This document shows, in pieces, positions 1 to 12,621 of a DNA stretch of 64,000 nt. The translations under genes and the position numbers were made by a program. The stretch is from contig NW_024465369.1 in assembly GCF_017591425.1 (NCBI RefSeq), forward strand, positions 28,005,001 to 28,069,000, in the 5' to 3' direction. How positions within the stretch are numbered: position 1 is the stretch's first letter; each line of letters begins with the position of its first letter. Source of the DNA: Ochotona curzoniae (lineage: Eukaryota; Chordata; Mammalia; Lagomorpha; Ochotonidae). Under the pieces are notes generated by a model. It was given only the letters and a program-made list of their open reading frames with translations. It was not told where the DNA came from and ran no database searches.

Positions 1-121
1 ATAAATCCATTTTGAAAGTAGTTCCCATGGGATTTGTAGACAGGTTTGTGACATGCTAAGGGAAAATCGCAAATAAAAGGGTCCATGAAGCTACAGTTGG
101 GGATTTCAGTTGAAACACAAG

Positions 122-1131
122 ACACCATGAAGTTAAATAACATGTTACTGAATGACTAATGTCACTGAAAAAATAAAAAGGAAAACCAAGAACTTCCTTA
201 AAATGTTTTGAAGAGATGAAACTAACCAAAAAAATCAAAATGCATGAGATATAGTTTCTGCTGATCTTTGTTGGTGAGTTATGTCTCCTGTAGGCAAAAA
301 TAGATGGGTTTTGTTTTTTAACCCAGTCTACTTATCTATGACATTTGATTGAGCTTCAGCCATTTATATTCAGGGTTAATATATATGGGTGGTAATTTGG
401 TCCTGTCATTTTAGGAATGGATTGTTCATTGATTTAGCCCTCCGTTGTTATTTTTTTACTGGGATGTTCTTCACATTTGCCTTTGGTTTTGGTGGATGCT
501 TTTCCTTTTCTCTGTCAAGAGACCATCCTTTGTAGGGCAGGTTTGAAAGAAGCAAATTCTTTTAACTTTTCTTTACTGTGGAAGAATTTTATTTCATTTT
601 CAAAGACAAAGGAAAGTTTTGCTGGATATGTCATCCTAGGCGACTTTTTTTTTTTTTTTTTTTTTTTTGCTTTTAGAATCTAGAATATGTTTGTGCCATT
701 CTCTCTTGCCTGTAGAGTTTTCCTGTGAGATGTCTCCTGTGAGATTAACTGGCATTCCTTTACATGTCAGTTTATTTTTTTTTTCATGTGCACATTTAAA
801 GATCTTTTTCTTATGTTCGATTGAAAAGAGCTTGATGATCATATGTCTTGGTGAAGATCGCTTTTGATCAAGCCTGTTGGGACTTCTGTACCCCTCCTGG
901 ATCTTGTTTCCCAATTCTTTCTCTAGATTAGGGACATTTTCCGTTATTATTTCATTGAATACACCTTTAATCCAAGCTTTTCTTTCTGCACCTTCTGGGA
1001 CTTCCTTAACTCTTATATTTGGCCTTGTGTCTTTCAATTCTTGAATACTTTTTAAAGCCTGATCCAGCTCTGTTTCCAGCTTTTTGTTTGTTTCCCTTAG
1101 TAACAGGGAATGTCTTCTAATTTTGAGAATT
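122..1131 (-). mobile_element. Half-L1 element, copy A (ORF1 plus ORF2 start fused to 3' UTR)
   Basis: Read on the minus strand, 1037 to about 640 encodes the RNA-binding and C-terminal part of L1 ORF1p, with recognisable segments such as RRPNIRV-like, VPNLEKELGN, and a GMPVNLTGDIS / KREWH region. The end of ORF1 (AKLSFVFENEIKFF, KEKLKEF) continues at about 620-530 beyond a 26-base T run (643-668) that disrupts the frame. ORF2 starts near 432 (MNNPFLKM...) and the first few dozen endonuclease codons follow, up to a CLQET-like segment near 285. At about 240 the sequence passes straight into L1 3' UTR sequence shared with copies at 27.4-28.6 kb and 55.6-56.3 kb. Homology fades left of 122. It is a retrotransposon relic with no intact product. 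Confidence 0.8.
643..668. repeat. Poly-T run inside L1 ORF1
   Basis: A run of 26 T interrupts the minus-strand ORF1 frame; the homologous copies at 28.3 kb and 55.1 kb lack it or have only a short T run. Confidence 0.9.
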
Positions 1132-1251
1132 ATAAAGCCACTTTTAAAAAATATTAAGTATATTTACTAAAAAATTCATTTTTGTGATGTAGGATTATAG
1201 GACAATGGGTTAGGCCATTGCTTGTGACTCCAGCATCACGATCCCAGTTGC

Positions 1252-1590
1252 TTTATTTTTTTTTTCAATGATTTATTATTTATTTATTTGGAAAGGCAGA
1301 TTTACAGAAAGAAGGAAAGATGGAGAAAAAGATCTTTTGTCTGCTGGTTCACTTCCCAAGTGATCACAATGGCCAAAGCTGAGCCAATCCAAATCCAGGA
1401 GCCAGGAGCTTCTTCTGGGTCTCCCAAGTGAGTACAGGGTCCCTAGGCTTTCAAACATCTTTGACTACTTTCCCAGGCTACAAACAGGGATCTGGAAGAG
1501 AAGTGGAGAAGTTAACCAGTGCCCATAAGGGATCCTGGCATATGCAAGGGCAGGACTTTAATCACTAGGCCCTCATGCCACATCCCTGCT
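1252..1590 (-). mobile_element. C-repeat SINE nested in an older SINE
   Basis: From left to right it shows the reversed tail (tttatttatttggaaaggc), the body (ccaggagccaggagcttctt, tttcccaggctaca) and the reversed head (aatcactaggccctcatgcc). Confidence 0.8.
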
Positions 1591-1745
1591 GCGCTAGTTG
1601 TAATTCAGCTCCCTGCTAATGTGCCTGGGAAAGCAGTGGAAGATTAGACTAGAGTGGAGCTGCAGGCTCCTGAGATCGGCCTGGCTCAACCATGTTTGTT
1701 GCAGCTATTTGGGGAGAGAATTGGTAAATGGAAGGGCTTTCTCTT

Positions 1746-1747
<2 letters not shown>

Positions 1748-1781
<34 letters not shown>
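1748..1781. repeat. (GT)n microsatellite
   Basis: A pure GT dinucleotide run of about 17 units lies in the pyrimidine-rich 3' part of a SINE. Confidence 0.95.
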
Positions 1782-1786
<5 letters not shown>

Positions 1787-1839
1787 TCTCTGTATCACTT
1801 TGCCTTTCAATTCAATCAGACAAAAAAACCAGAATGAAT

Positions 1840-2640
1840 ATTTTCTCCTTATCTCTCTACAATTTACTGTCCTCTTAATTGGTAGTCACAGGTAATGTTT
1901 AGTCAGTCTCTCAAAGCCATTTTACGTGTAAAGTTAAAACAAGAAAAATATCTTGATGCTGTGTCTATTTTGGCGCATACTGATGAACTGAATACGTTTT
2001 ACATCTGCAGAGCTTCCCATATTATGCATGTACCATTACTAATTTAACAAGTTGCATATGGAAGGATATTAAAATTCTTCTCTAATTTTCACTGTTACAA
2101 ATAGTGCCACAAGAAGCAGTTGTGTATTTCCTGAGAATATATTCGTAGATGTGAAATTACTGGTCACAGTGTTGGTACATTGAAAAGCTTTGACAGAAAC
2201 GTGAAATTACCAAACAAAAAGCAATCTCAGCATAAATCTTGCCGAGTGTCTGCCTCCCAGCCTCCTGCCTACAATGAACATTAGCAGTCTTAATATCTGA
2301 CAGTCTGCTGTATCCATCGGTTCCATTTTGTAATTCTTTGACTCTTAGAGAGATTGAAAACCTTTTAAAGGATTCTGGCAGTTTGTGATTCTTTTTTGTT
2401 TTTAATACCACTTCTGAATTCAGAATACGTCTAGGTTCTCAATGATTTTTCTCATTAGGTTTTAATGAAGTGTTCCACAGTGGACTCTAAGTTGGCCAAG
2501 TGAATAACAGTATATATGCAAATTCTTTTTCAAAACAGAAAGCATTACTGTCTGTGGACATTTTTATGCACAATAAAAATAAACCATGCTAATGCTCACA
2601 AAAATGATTCAGATGCATAAAAATTGCCTTGAAAGTATGA
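1840..2640. other. No recognised feature
   Basis: AT-rich DNA with no convincing coding frame or transposon. Confidence 0.4.
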
Positions 2641-2642
2641 AG

Positions 2643-2975
2643 AATGGGGCCAGATTCCTGACAATAGCAGATTAAACCTCTGACTACACCGCTGGAATCC
2701 AGTATGAGCACTGGTTTGAGTCCTAGGCGCTCTACTTCTAATCTAGCCCCATGCTAATAACTGGGAAGACAGTGAAAGACGGCCCAACACCTGGGCCAGG
2801 CCCCTGCACCCATGTGGGAAACCTGGCAGAAGTTTCTTGGCTCCTAACTTTGACCTGGCCCAGCTGCCCCTATTGAGGCCACCTGGGGAGTGAACCAACA
2901 GATGGACAATCTCTCTCTCTCTGTTGCAACTATGTCTTTTAAGTAGAAATATATAAATCTTTAAAATATTAAGAA
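2643..2975 (+). mobile_element. C-repeat SINE
   Basis: Shows the head-to-tail order of the family: tgagcactggtttgagtcc (B-box region), gctaataactgggaagacag, ggggagtgaaccaacagatgg, CT run, and an A-rich end. Diverged. Confidence 0.75.
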
Positions 2976-3124
2976 CACAAAAAAATTCTTAAAATCACTT
3001 GCAATAATGAAAAAAATGTATTATACCCTTATCACTTTGGTAATGTCCACAATGGCATCCATGTCCACAATGTGCTCGATTTTTTAAGATGCCATTTTAC
3101 AGAAGTGACGAAAGAGTGTATTAG

Positions 3125-3385
3125 TTGCTCCTTGAATTTGTTTATGTATTTGTCACACACTTGTTTACCCCCAGATGTCTGAAGCAGTCCGGGATGCAGG
3201 AACTCAACTGAGGTCTCCCGTGTGAGTGGTAGGACTCCCAGAGCCATTCTCTGCTGTCTCCCAGAGTGTACATGAGCAGAAAGATGGAATCAGCAGCAAA
3301 GCTGGGATTCAAACTCAAGCACCTGCTGATGGGATCATTGCACATCAAGTAAACACTCTGGCCACATACCCCCCTAACATATGCA
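3125..3385 (-). mobile_element. Old C-repeat SINE
   Basis: Reversed SINE body with the variant segments ccccagatgtctgaagcag, gatgcaggaactcaact and gctgggattcaaactcaag (reverse of the B-box region). Heavily diverged. Confidence 0.65.
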
Positions 3386-3744
3386 TTATTTTGAAACATC
3401 AACTATTAATTAAAATTTTTATCTATTTTGATAATAATGCCCACTCATGCAAGCTTGCAAATACCTTGAAAATTGCGATGTGAAACACAAAAGTCTTTAC
3501 TCCACTCTGCCCCCATGGAAGCTAACTTACACACTGCGAAATCACTTTCTCAGAAACTACTTTATTGTCTGTTTGCTTTAGTATTCAGATAGCACACTTA
3601 GAAGGACTGCTTAAGAAATAGAAAGGTAGATTTCTAAAAATATTTACAGATAATTGTCACCATTCTTCTTTTTCTAGAGTATCATGAATGAAATAACATT
3701 AGAGTGCCACTATAACTGAATTTTCAGTTATGCTTCAAATGTGT

Positions 3745-3850
3745 AGTTAAATCTTAACCATTACTTCACTTTTCTTCAGTTTCCTCAGTTATAAAGTGGG
3801 ATTCATAGCATTGCCCTTGTCAAGATAGTTAGATTAAATGTCAGAACAAC
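3745..3850 (+). mobile_element. MIR SINE fragment
   Basis: Matches the MIR core: cagtttcctcagttataaag, then tgg, and further on tagttagattaaatg. Ancient mammalian SINE; family named from memory of its consensus. Confidence 0.6.
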
Positions 3851-3879
3851 ACAATATAGAAGAAAATGTCTAATAAATA

Positions 3880-6800
3880 TTACTTGCATTTGGATTGCCC
3901 AAGCTATTCTATTGAGCTTTATTTATACAAAGCTGGATTCATATAATAATGTTATTTCTGCCTTATTTACTTAATATCCAAAAGTTTTAGTCTTATCAAA
4001 GCAGACAGCAAGTATATATTCTTTTACGTGTTGTGACATAAAGTCTCATTGGTCATAACATTTATCATTTTCAAGAAAGGGGAGTCTAAATTGTTCAGAA
4101 ATCAGTATGTCTTCAAGCTAAGAAACAGTATAACTATGAATGAACAAGTATGTAAAATCCAACAGCAATCACTGTTCTCTTTTAAATGACATAAGAAATG
4201 ACATGTTGAATCATGGGCATAAGGCTATTTCTGTGAAGAATGTATTGTACACAAGAGACCCTTTAAATAGAAACACCAGCAGAATTATGTCAAAAATTAA
4301 TACAATCCTTATTCAGGGCATTTTCAGAATCGTTCCTTCAGGAATTTCTATTCTAGTCTGAGCAAAAAGAGAATCAACTTTTAAAGCATCTTTTAACTAC
4401 TTACCTTCTTATCCTTTTAATTAGTTCTTTCAAAATCATTTCTCTAAGCTAATGTTTATTTTTCAAGTAGTAAAGACTATGGTGGGTTACTGAGGGAAAC
4501 CCACTTTTGAATTCTTGAATGCTTTAAACCTGGCTACTTCATCTATTCTTAGCCATATTGGGATTATCCTGAAAATCACTGAACACAGTTTTGAGCTACT
4601 GATTCGTAGAGTGAAAATGTTTTTATTCCTAAAGTCTGTTAATAGTGCATTATTAGGAAGTCTATACCTCAGAATTCTATGAATCTGGTAAGGACCAGAA
4701 GTTATTGTCATTCTTCCAGTATGAAAATATAATGGCTTCCCAAGATTCACAACAAAAATATATTCATTTATTTGTTGGTAATCAATTTAAATATAAATTT
4801 TTGCAAAATATGAAAGTTTGCACTTATGGTCTGCTAAACCCAGGCTAACAGCAACTGTCTACTTACCTGCTAGGCTGCTGCAGAACTAAGTTTCTTTTGC
4901 ATAGAAAGCATGGAAGGTTCAGCCAATAGTTTGATTAGTTTAAAGAAGTAAATTCATCATTACTTATATAATAACATTATTATTTGTAAGGAGATACTGC
5001 ATGCTTTCCCATTTTATTCCATTTAAACCTTCACAAAATTACCGAAAGACACACTGCTCCACTAGAATTCAAAGAGGGAAGGATTGAAGGGGGTAGAGCT
5101 ACAACACAATCTAGCTTGGCAAGGGGATAGAGCTCCTATTTTTATAACCCATTACAAACCCTGCAAGGCCACACATCTCCTAGAAAAAATGAAGTCTCAT
5201 GGCAGCCAAAAAGAGCTTTCAGTTTTGCTGCAGTCCATATAATATAGACGAAATATCCTTCTACATCTGTATTGATGTCTGGAAATAAACATCTAAATGA
5301 CTTTTAAAATGAAAGGAGGAAATAATCCTAACCCATGGCTTTCCCACAGTGGGTTGCCTCTCACTGAAGGAGCACAACATTTTAGAACAGAAGAAGCAAT
5401 TAAACATCCATTATTTGCATAGGATCTTGAATATTTTAAGATTTGGCTAAATGGCCCTAGACTTAGCAAGGCATTGAAAATGTAGAAAAATGATAAACAT
5501 TCTTGCCAGAACCATGCTGATTATTGTTAATAATTTGATGCCAAAAATAAAGGCTTCAATAAAAACCCATCAACTTTTAAATGGCAGTATGTGAACAAAA
5601 AGACCCAAAAAAGGAGAGAAAATAAATAGATGCCAAAAGAAAGAAGGCAAAATGTTACTTTGATATTATAGAACATTATTGTAAATAAGATCCTGTTTCA
5701 GAGAGCAATTCAATCTATCAATGAGCCTATGAATGAATGATGATAAGGTCCTGTTGCAGAAGGAAAAATCAAGGGGAACACAGTGACCAATTTATTTTGA
5801 ATAGACTGGGAATTGTACTAACAGCTCAATTAAGTACCAATGGTTTAGAATGAGCTAAGAGTCATTGTCTTCCCGGGACAAATAAATTCTAGCTGTTCTA
5901 ACTTGTTTTATTTCGCATAAATGTGAACTGAAATGTGCTTACACTGTTCCTGTAGACAACAGAATGAACTCAGACTCTATTTGCTGAGTACAAATAAAGA
6001 TTCATTCATTCCTGTTTTCTAGAATGTTGTGTAGGCACAAGTTCTTTCAAGTTTCTATAGTCAGATTAACGTAGGTATGTTTTCTCCGGAGAAACATGGC
6101 CCGATTTGTTCTAAACCTTCGGTTGTTCGTTTGTTGTTGTGTTTCCTCCATGATTCTTACATATCCACTGCTACTCCTTAAGAAGGTGTCCTCAGTCCGC
6201 AGCAAAGAGTGTTTTCTGAGTCCCTGGGTGGGTGTGGGGTTTAGGGCTCTAATGAGAACAGTGATTTGACATTGGGTAGAGGTTAGCTTTCCTCTGTGAT
6301 TTCTTTGCCTTTCTTAAGCTTTATCACAAACCTTTCTTTCTCTACCTCACATCCTGGGGAAAAAAATATTTTCTTTCACCTCTGAAATTACGGAGATTAG
6401 TGTTCGCTTACCTTTTCCTTTTATCTGCTTCTGGAGTAACAGCTCTGTGGCATCATTTTTTTTTTAAATTCCAAATCCACTGCAGCTTTAAGTGTCATTT
6501 CAAGGTCATTCCCACGCAGAGAGTTGAAGCTCCTATTTCACATCTGCTAAATCAAACTAACATGTCCATTATTTCATTTCTAATCAGAATCCTAGTCTAG
6601 ACATCCTGTTATGTTTCTTCTCTACTCCAATATAAACTTCATAAAAGAATGATGAAAAAGGTATTTTGGATGTTTATACTAAAATGAGGCTTCCTTCGCT
6701 CCATGTTTTCATAGTGTCTCATCTGTTTCCCCTAAAATCTCAGTCCTCTCCTCTCCACCCCTCCCATTATCCAAGTGAATAGTGAGAACTGTGAGCTGTC

Positions 6801-7640
6801 TCTCAACCGCTTATCTTTGTCTATTGTCCCTTGGTGCTAAAGCACAGTGGGGAATGGGCAAATTCCACATTCAAAGCTCTCACATGTGTCCTGTGCATTC
6901 CCTGTAACGGTAAAAGTCATTTCCAGAACTCCCTGCAGATCTGGATAATAACTATTCTTTTCTAATTCTAGATGTTCACTGCTAAAATAGAAAGATGGGA
7001 TTAGAATAATGTTGTGTTCCCAGAAGAATCTAAACTGGCACTTCATAACCAACCCAAAAAACTAATCACTGAAGTGCAGATTTATAAATCCCACAATCTG
7101 TTGTGATACCTGTCTACTTTTCACGACAAAAAGTAGTATGAAGATTACTCCAGAAAGAACAATGCAGATTCTAAGCAAATATAGTCAATAATGTCTGTCT
7201 GTCCTCAAATGAGCCAGTTATCTACAAGGAATTTTGCCTGGAATGTTTTAAGAGTTGCTAAAGAAGTACAGAAACTTAGGACACCTGAAAAGTTTGAAAA
7301 AGAATTAATATTCTATTTTTAATGCAGAATTTAGTCTATCATGATATGATGGTAATATTATGAAAGCCTACATCCTTGTTTTAAGAAGAACTGTATTTAG
7401 AACACATTCTCCAAAACGTGGATGATTCATATGGCTGAGCAGGAGAGAATTCTAAAATAAAAAGTTTGAGCACATCCCTTTCCTCATGTACTGCATTTCT
7501 AAGTGTGTTTAGCATTATGACTCAAGAGGAAATTTAGATGAGGAAAGAGCATTTTTTTCTGCAAGTAAGGTCATATTTCTATTGAATTCCTAAGTAATAT
7601 ACCATATCCTATATATACTACATACACAATAAAATAAAAT
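3880..7640. other. No recognised gene or young repeat
   Basis: About 3.8 kb of AT-rich unique-looking sequence. The frames present are short and show no family resemblance. Confidence 0.4.
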
Positions 7641-7900
7641 AGCCCCAGCACAGGAATTCTACTTCTTAAGTTCACATCATTAAGTCACCTCCAAATTCTG
7701 GATAAATCTGTCTTTGATGCCAGAATTCCATTTGCTTTCTGGTCCTGGTCCAAGTCCTGGCTGCTCCATTTTTCCAAGCTGCTTCCTGTTAATGCATGAG
7801 ATAAAGCAGTAGAAGATGGTCCAAGCTACCCATGTGGGCAATCAGGACTGAGTTACCAGTCCCCCTGTTTGTAACAGCCTTTCCAGAACACGTGCACACA

Positions 7901-7935
<35 letters not shown>
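7641..7935 (+). mobile_element. Degenerate C-repeat SINE with (CA)n and A tail
   Basis: Diverged SINE body (gtcctggctgctccat, cagtagaagatggtcc, acccatgtgggcaat) ending in a CA dinucleotide run at about 7893-7913 and an A run of about 23. Confidence 0.65.
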
Positions 7936-8337
7936 CAAGAAAAGAAAATCTATCTACTACCAAATTAGTATAAGCACACCCTCACACCCTCAATCAGTGT
8001 CAAGGTAAAATATTTTGGTGTTAGCAACAGAAGGTAGATGACAATTCCAGTGGTAGTTTTGTAACTACCTTCTATAAAACCATTGTCTTCCACGTGTAAA
8101 TGAATAAAGTGCAAATTTTAATAATCATAAGCTTTCATCATCTGGAATTTTAACAGTCCATTCTTTGAACCCTAATTTCCATTCCTTCAAACTAGTTATT
8201 CAACTCAACTGGGATCTACTATCCATTTTCCCCACCATGATTTCACTTGTTTCCTTCCTCCTGAAATAATCTGCATTCATGAATCATTAGCATAGCCACT
8301 TCCTTAAATTAACCCTTGACTCCCCTTGCTTGTTTTT

Positions 8338-8445
8338 TTAATACTTTTGAAAAAATTAATTGTACATACTTATGGAGTACATTGCAGTAATTTTATACAT
8401 ATATTTAATAGGTAAGTGTCAACCAGATTAGTTAGTGTCTCCATT
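8338..8445 (-). mobile_element. Old L1 3' fragment
   Basis: The segment attaattgtacatacttatg followed by gagtacattgcag resembles a stretch common in ancient L1 3' UTRs. Short and uncertain. Confidence 0.4.
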
Positions 8446-8547
8446 AAAAAGTGACAATCTGTTATAGCAAGAATCAGCGTGCTTTTGCCATTGGGACACA
8501 TTTGCCTTTCCATCTATTTTATATTGCTCCCAGACATTGGTTTTACA

Positions 8548-8845
8548 ATTTTTAAAATTTATTTCCATGTCATTTGAAAGCTGGAAATAAAGAGAAAGGT
8601 AGACACATGGGGAGAAATCTACGCTTCTTTCCAAATGCCTACAGCAACCTAAGCTGAGCCAGGTCAAATCAACTTCCCAGTGTTCAATGCAATCATCCCC
8701 CAGGAGTAGCAGCAACCCTAGCACTTACGCCATCGCCTGTTATCCTCTAGAGGGTACATTACTTGGAGGCTGGAATAGAAGTAGGACCAGGACTTGAATC
8801 CAGGCTCTTTGGTGTGAGATATTGGTGGCACATATTTGCCCCTAT
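8548..8845 (-). mobile_element. Old C-repeat SINE
   Basis: Diverged reversed SINE: aaatttatttccatgtcat, ctgagccaggtcaaatca, gaccaggacttgaatccagg (reverse of the B-box region) and ttggtggcacatatttgcc. Confidence 0.65.
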
Positions 8846-8849
8846 GATT

Positions 8850-10045
8850 TTGAATGATTGAAAAGATAAAATAAAAGACTAATTGTGACACGTGAATATT
8901 TTATAAAATTCAACACAACTATACATTTATTTATATACATTTTTGTATTTGTTTACCTAGTGCTGTTTTCATAGCACAAAAGTTGTATGATTCTAAAAGC
9001 AATGATATCATGCAACAGCCTAAAGCAGTCACTATTTGGCATTTTTCTGAAAAATAGCTGTTGACCCTTTTTTTTACATTATAATTTCTGGGAGACATAG
9101 GGAAAGTAAGTTAGAAAAAGGAAAAAATAAGATCAACAGTATGTGGAGTAAGATTTGCCTCCACTGGAAAAAAAAATGGTACTTCATCCTGTGTACTTGG
9201 GAAAAGAGATAGGATTGTGGAAATATAAGCCAGTATGTAGGTGTTGGAAAAGAGAAGGATGGGAGCCCATCACTATCAATTACATTCCACACTCTACATT
9301 AACATGTTGGCTTACATTCCAATGGACAAACACTGTTGTGTTTATCTCTGCCTCCCCAACAGTTTTCAGCACAGCACCTTTCTTTCAGCCACTCTCACTA
9401 AATATTTAATTGAATCTCAGGTGAAACTCTATTATAAGCTCATTCTAAGAAACCTCTGCCCTTAGGGCTTTGCATTTAATTCTCTTACTATCTAGACGGC
9501 ATTTATTAAAGTTTGATGTTGTGTTTAGAGGTGTGAAGAAAGTGGAAGCTGGCTTCCTCTTTGTTTAATTTCTAGTTTTCTAAATGGTCTCCGTTAGTCA
9601 GAGACAGTTAATATTCTCATGAAAATTGTCCATATTTCTGTATTTTCACTCTGCATCATTAAGCAATTTGAAATAAAAGCAGTATAAATTTAATATTATT
9701 AAAGATATATTTAGAATCATGTGAAGTGAAAAAAGTAAGAACGATAAGGAGAATTTGAAAGGTGAGGAGAAGAAAACATAGCAGACAAGCTATAGCAACA
9801 CATGTTTTATTTTATTTTTCCAGCATGATGGATTTTGAAAAGTGAAATCTGATTCCCTTGAGAGTATACGTTACAAACACTGGCATTATCACAGTTGCTA
9901 GAATCTTACACCGCCTCACACATTTTGTCAATCAGTTCCTCAAAAGTGCTTGTTTTTAAGTGTTTATGTTTTTGTAGATGACCAATTCTACAAATGTACA
10001 AAACCAGTCCATGAGTATACTGAAGTTTATTTTTCATTGATGGCA
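8850..10045. other. No recognised feature
   Basis: AT-rich intergenic or intronic DNA without a supported gene. Confidence 0.4.
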
Positions 10046-10048
10046 TAT

Positions 10049-10260
10049 AAGCAAGGTAATTCCAAAAGATTCATAGAAAAAATAAAATAAAACATGTATC
10101 TTGTCTGCTGTAAGCAAGGTAATTCCAAAAGGTTCATAGGAAAATGAAACTAAAGCATTAGTTTATTCTGGTACAAAAATTTGAAATCCACGCATAGTTT
10201 TTCCACTGTATTCATTTTCTTAAACTTTTGATATTCCTTTATAGTTTCCAAAAGATTTTA
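10049..10260. mobile_element. Mariner-like MITE relic with a duplicated end
   Basis: The sequence from about 10121 (ccaaaaggttcataggaaaa) to about 10225 (tcttaaacttttgatattcc) forms an imperfect inverted-repeat unit with a gtttattctggtacaaaaat core. I associate this layout with small Tc1/mariner-derived elements. Its first end is present twice in direct orientation: 10049-10077 and 10112-10140, 63 bases apart. Family assignment is from memory and uncertain. Confidence 0.45.
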
Positions 10261-12608
10261 TACAAGTCATTGAGCAATTTCATATATCTGACATACATAT
10301 GTAATTTAAAATTTATATTTTGGTTTTAAAAACATTTTTGGAAAAAAAGATATCATTCTACAACTTAACAAGAGGAAATTGTGCAGGCAAGTCAATAAAT
10401 AAATTTGTAAGATGCATGCACATGAGACCATGCACACATACAGTTTTACAAATACACATGTATGTTTCAATTAGCCAAGCACTTGATAGCTCATTCTTGG
10501 TTGAAAACTAGGCAATTCTTAAGAGAAATTAATGCAAATTACTGTGAAAAGTGGTTTTAACAATTGTACGCACTCAGTTAGCTAATGTTCTTTAGTCCTC
10601 CAATAAATGTTCACATCTTCAGAGATTGCTGTGTATTCATTTGGCCTAATCATCTTTCTCACCAATATTCAAATACTCATATATTTCTAAGTGACTGATG
10701 ACAGTGGCATGCATGTTTCTGAATGACAGGAAATACCCATCTATCTGTGTAGCATCTGACATAATAGTAAAAATGTGTATGTTCATACTCCCAAACCTTG
10801 ACCTGTATAAACTTACCTAAGACATGTAGAGTAGCATACACTTATGCTACAATGTGTTGGAGGTGGTTAAAGAGTGAGGTGCAAAGGGGAAAAGAAGAGA
10901 AAGCCATTTTGCTGGTTAATTTATATGGGAATAAGAATATAAAAGTTTTAATTTTATCTTTTTATTTTTGTTATATTTAGCATCTGCAAAGTTTGGTCAC
11001 TTCTGTGCTTTATCCCTCTCTAGTGAATCACTATTGGTACTAGGGAAAAAACAGCTTGGTCAGTGAGGATGAAGGAGACAGCAATAAAAGTGCAGTCTGC
11101 CATCTGTTGATCTCTACTAATGAAGATGTACATACAATTATTCTGAATAGTTTTAGACTAATCAGAGACAAAGGCTCATAGAAATAGGTTATGGTCGTCT
11201 GTTGAACATACTTTTTGTTAATTATCTTTTTTGGAGGGCTTTCTAACAAAACATTTAAATTCATTTCACTAAGACAAATGTAGGGAAACTGACTTTTTAA
11301 AAAAGTGAGCAAAAATAATTTACTAGCAGACTACTCTTGGAAGGAATCCCAGAGTGATCCAGGGTAAAGAAGAGAGGCATGATAAAAGGAATAACTTTGT
11401 CAAAGAGGAAAATGGAGCCCTATTGTCACCCTGTAGCTTTGAAACATTAGAAGGCAAAGAAAGATTACTAAATCAAGAGATTATAGTAATAAATATGAAA
11501 TATATTAAACATGCATTTCAAACCATTTTCTTCTTTTTGTGCCATTTTGCGGAATTTCTCTGAATGCAGTGAGTGAGACTGTTTCTCATTCATCGTAATT
11601 CAAGAACAAAAGGTTGCAGTTGGCCTGTATTGCTTTCCTTAGGGAACTCAAAGACGCTTTTATGGTTTTTCCTGGAAATTTCCCCATTGTTAAATGGTAA
11701 AATGACAGACTTCTTTCCTAAAATATTTTTAAAATAATGACATCAATTTAAATGTGCAGATATAATCCCCCTGGAGGCCCAGTGTTCTCTGTGTAGCCAC
11801 TTTGAAAATGACCCATGACACTGACCCATGTAGTGAGAGAATTGGTCTGCCACTACCCCTCCCTAGCTGTCACCTCAACCATGATTTTGATAGTCATTAT
11901 GAACAATCAGTGTCTGTTTCTTCTCCTGCATCTGCTTCTGTCTTGTTCCTTTACATCTAACCCAGGCTTTATAGGATCTCTTTGTGTACCCGTAAGCCTT
12001 ACAGTTCCCACTGAGAGATTCTATCTGTCCCTAACAGCTCTCGGATGTCTCCTCTCCTTACATCCACATATGACAGTAGTTGTGCTGCATTTGCTAACAA
12101 ATTGAGCTTGAATTATTCAAATCATTCTATTTCTGATGGAAAGGAAAACCACACAGTGATCAGGTGGTTAAGTACTATCTAAAAGCAAAGCTCAAAATAT
12201 ATATGTATGATCGTGTTAACCATCAACCATGGAGAAAAAAGACCACTTCCCTTTATGGACATGGCTTACAGATGTACTCCTTTAGTGATGTATCAGTCTC
12301 TTCAAACTGTTTCATGAGCATTTATGATGTGATTTGAGTCACTAATGTTAATATTATAGGTTCACAAGTTAGTATTGTTTGTATATATAGTTACAACTGT
12401 CCAATTCCACATAATGCATTAAAGGCCAAAGAAATGTGAACTTAAATTGTATATATTCATCTTAAATAATATGAAGTTCTTTAATTTTTTATGATAATAA
12501 AACTTGTCCTGGTAAAATTCATTGAAATGTAATTTAAACTTTTCTACATTAAGCAGCAGAAAGCAACAATACTTGAATGAAAACAGCATAAATCTAAATA
12601 AAGAAGTA
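10260..12608. other. No recognised feature
   Basis: AT-rich DNA. A moderately C+T-rich segment at 11760-12110 has a 96-codon plus-strand frame, but it shows no conserved motif and I do not call it a gene. Confidence 0.4.
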
Positions 12609-12621
12609 ACTATTTTGAAAT
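12609..12621. repeat. Target-site duplication, left
   Basis: actattttgaaat, matching 13315-13327 exactly. Confidence 0.9.

Larger units (their letters stand above)
1190..1832 (+). mobile_element. Older C-repeat SINE, split by a younger SINE
   Basis: The 5' part (to about 1251) shows the C-repeat head (acaatgggttaggccattgc). The 3' part resumes at about 1591 (cagctccctgctaatg, tgggaaagcagtggaag, ttggggagagaattgg) and ends with a GT microsatellite and a ctctgtatcactttgcctttcaa tail. The middle is a minus-strand SINE. Confidence 0.8.

Noticed and set aside
11815..12105. 96-codon hydrophobic plus-strand frame
   Set aside because: Low-complexity Leu/Ser composition from pyrimidine-rich DNA, no splice context and no recognisable family.
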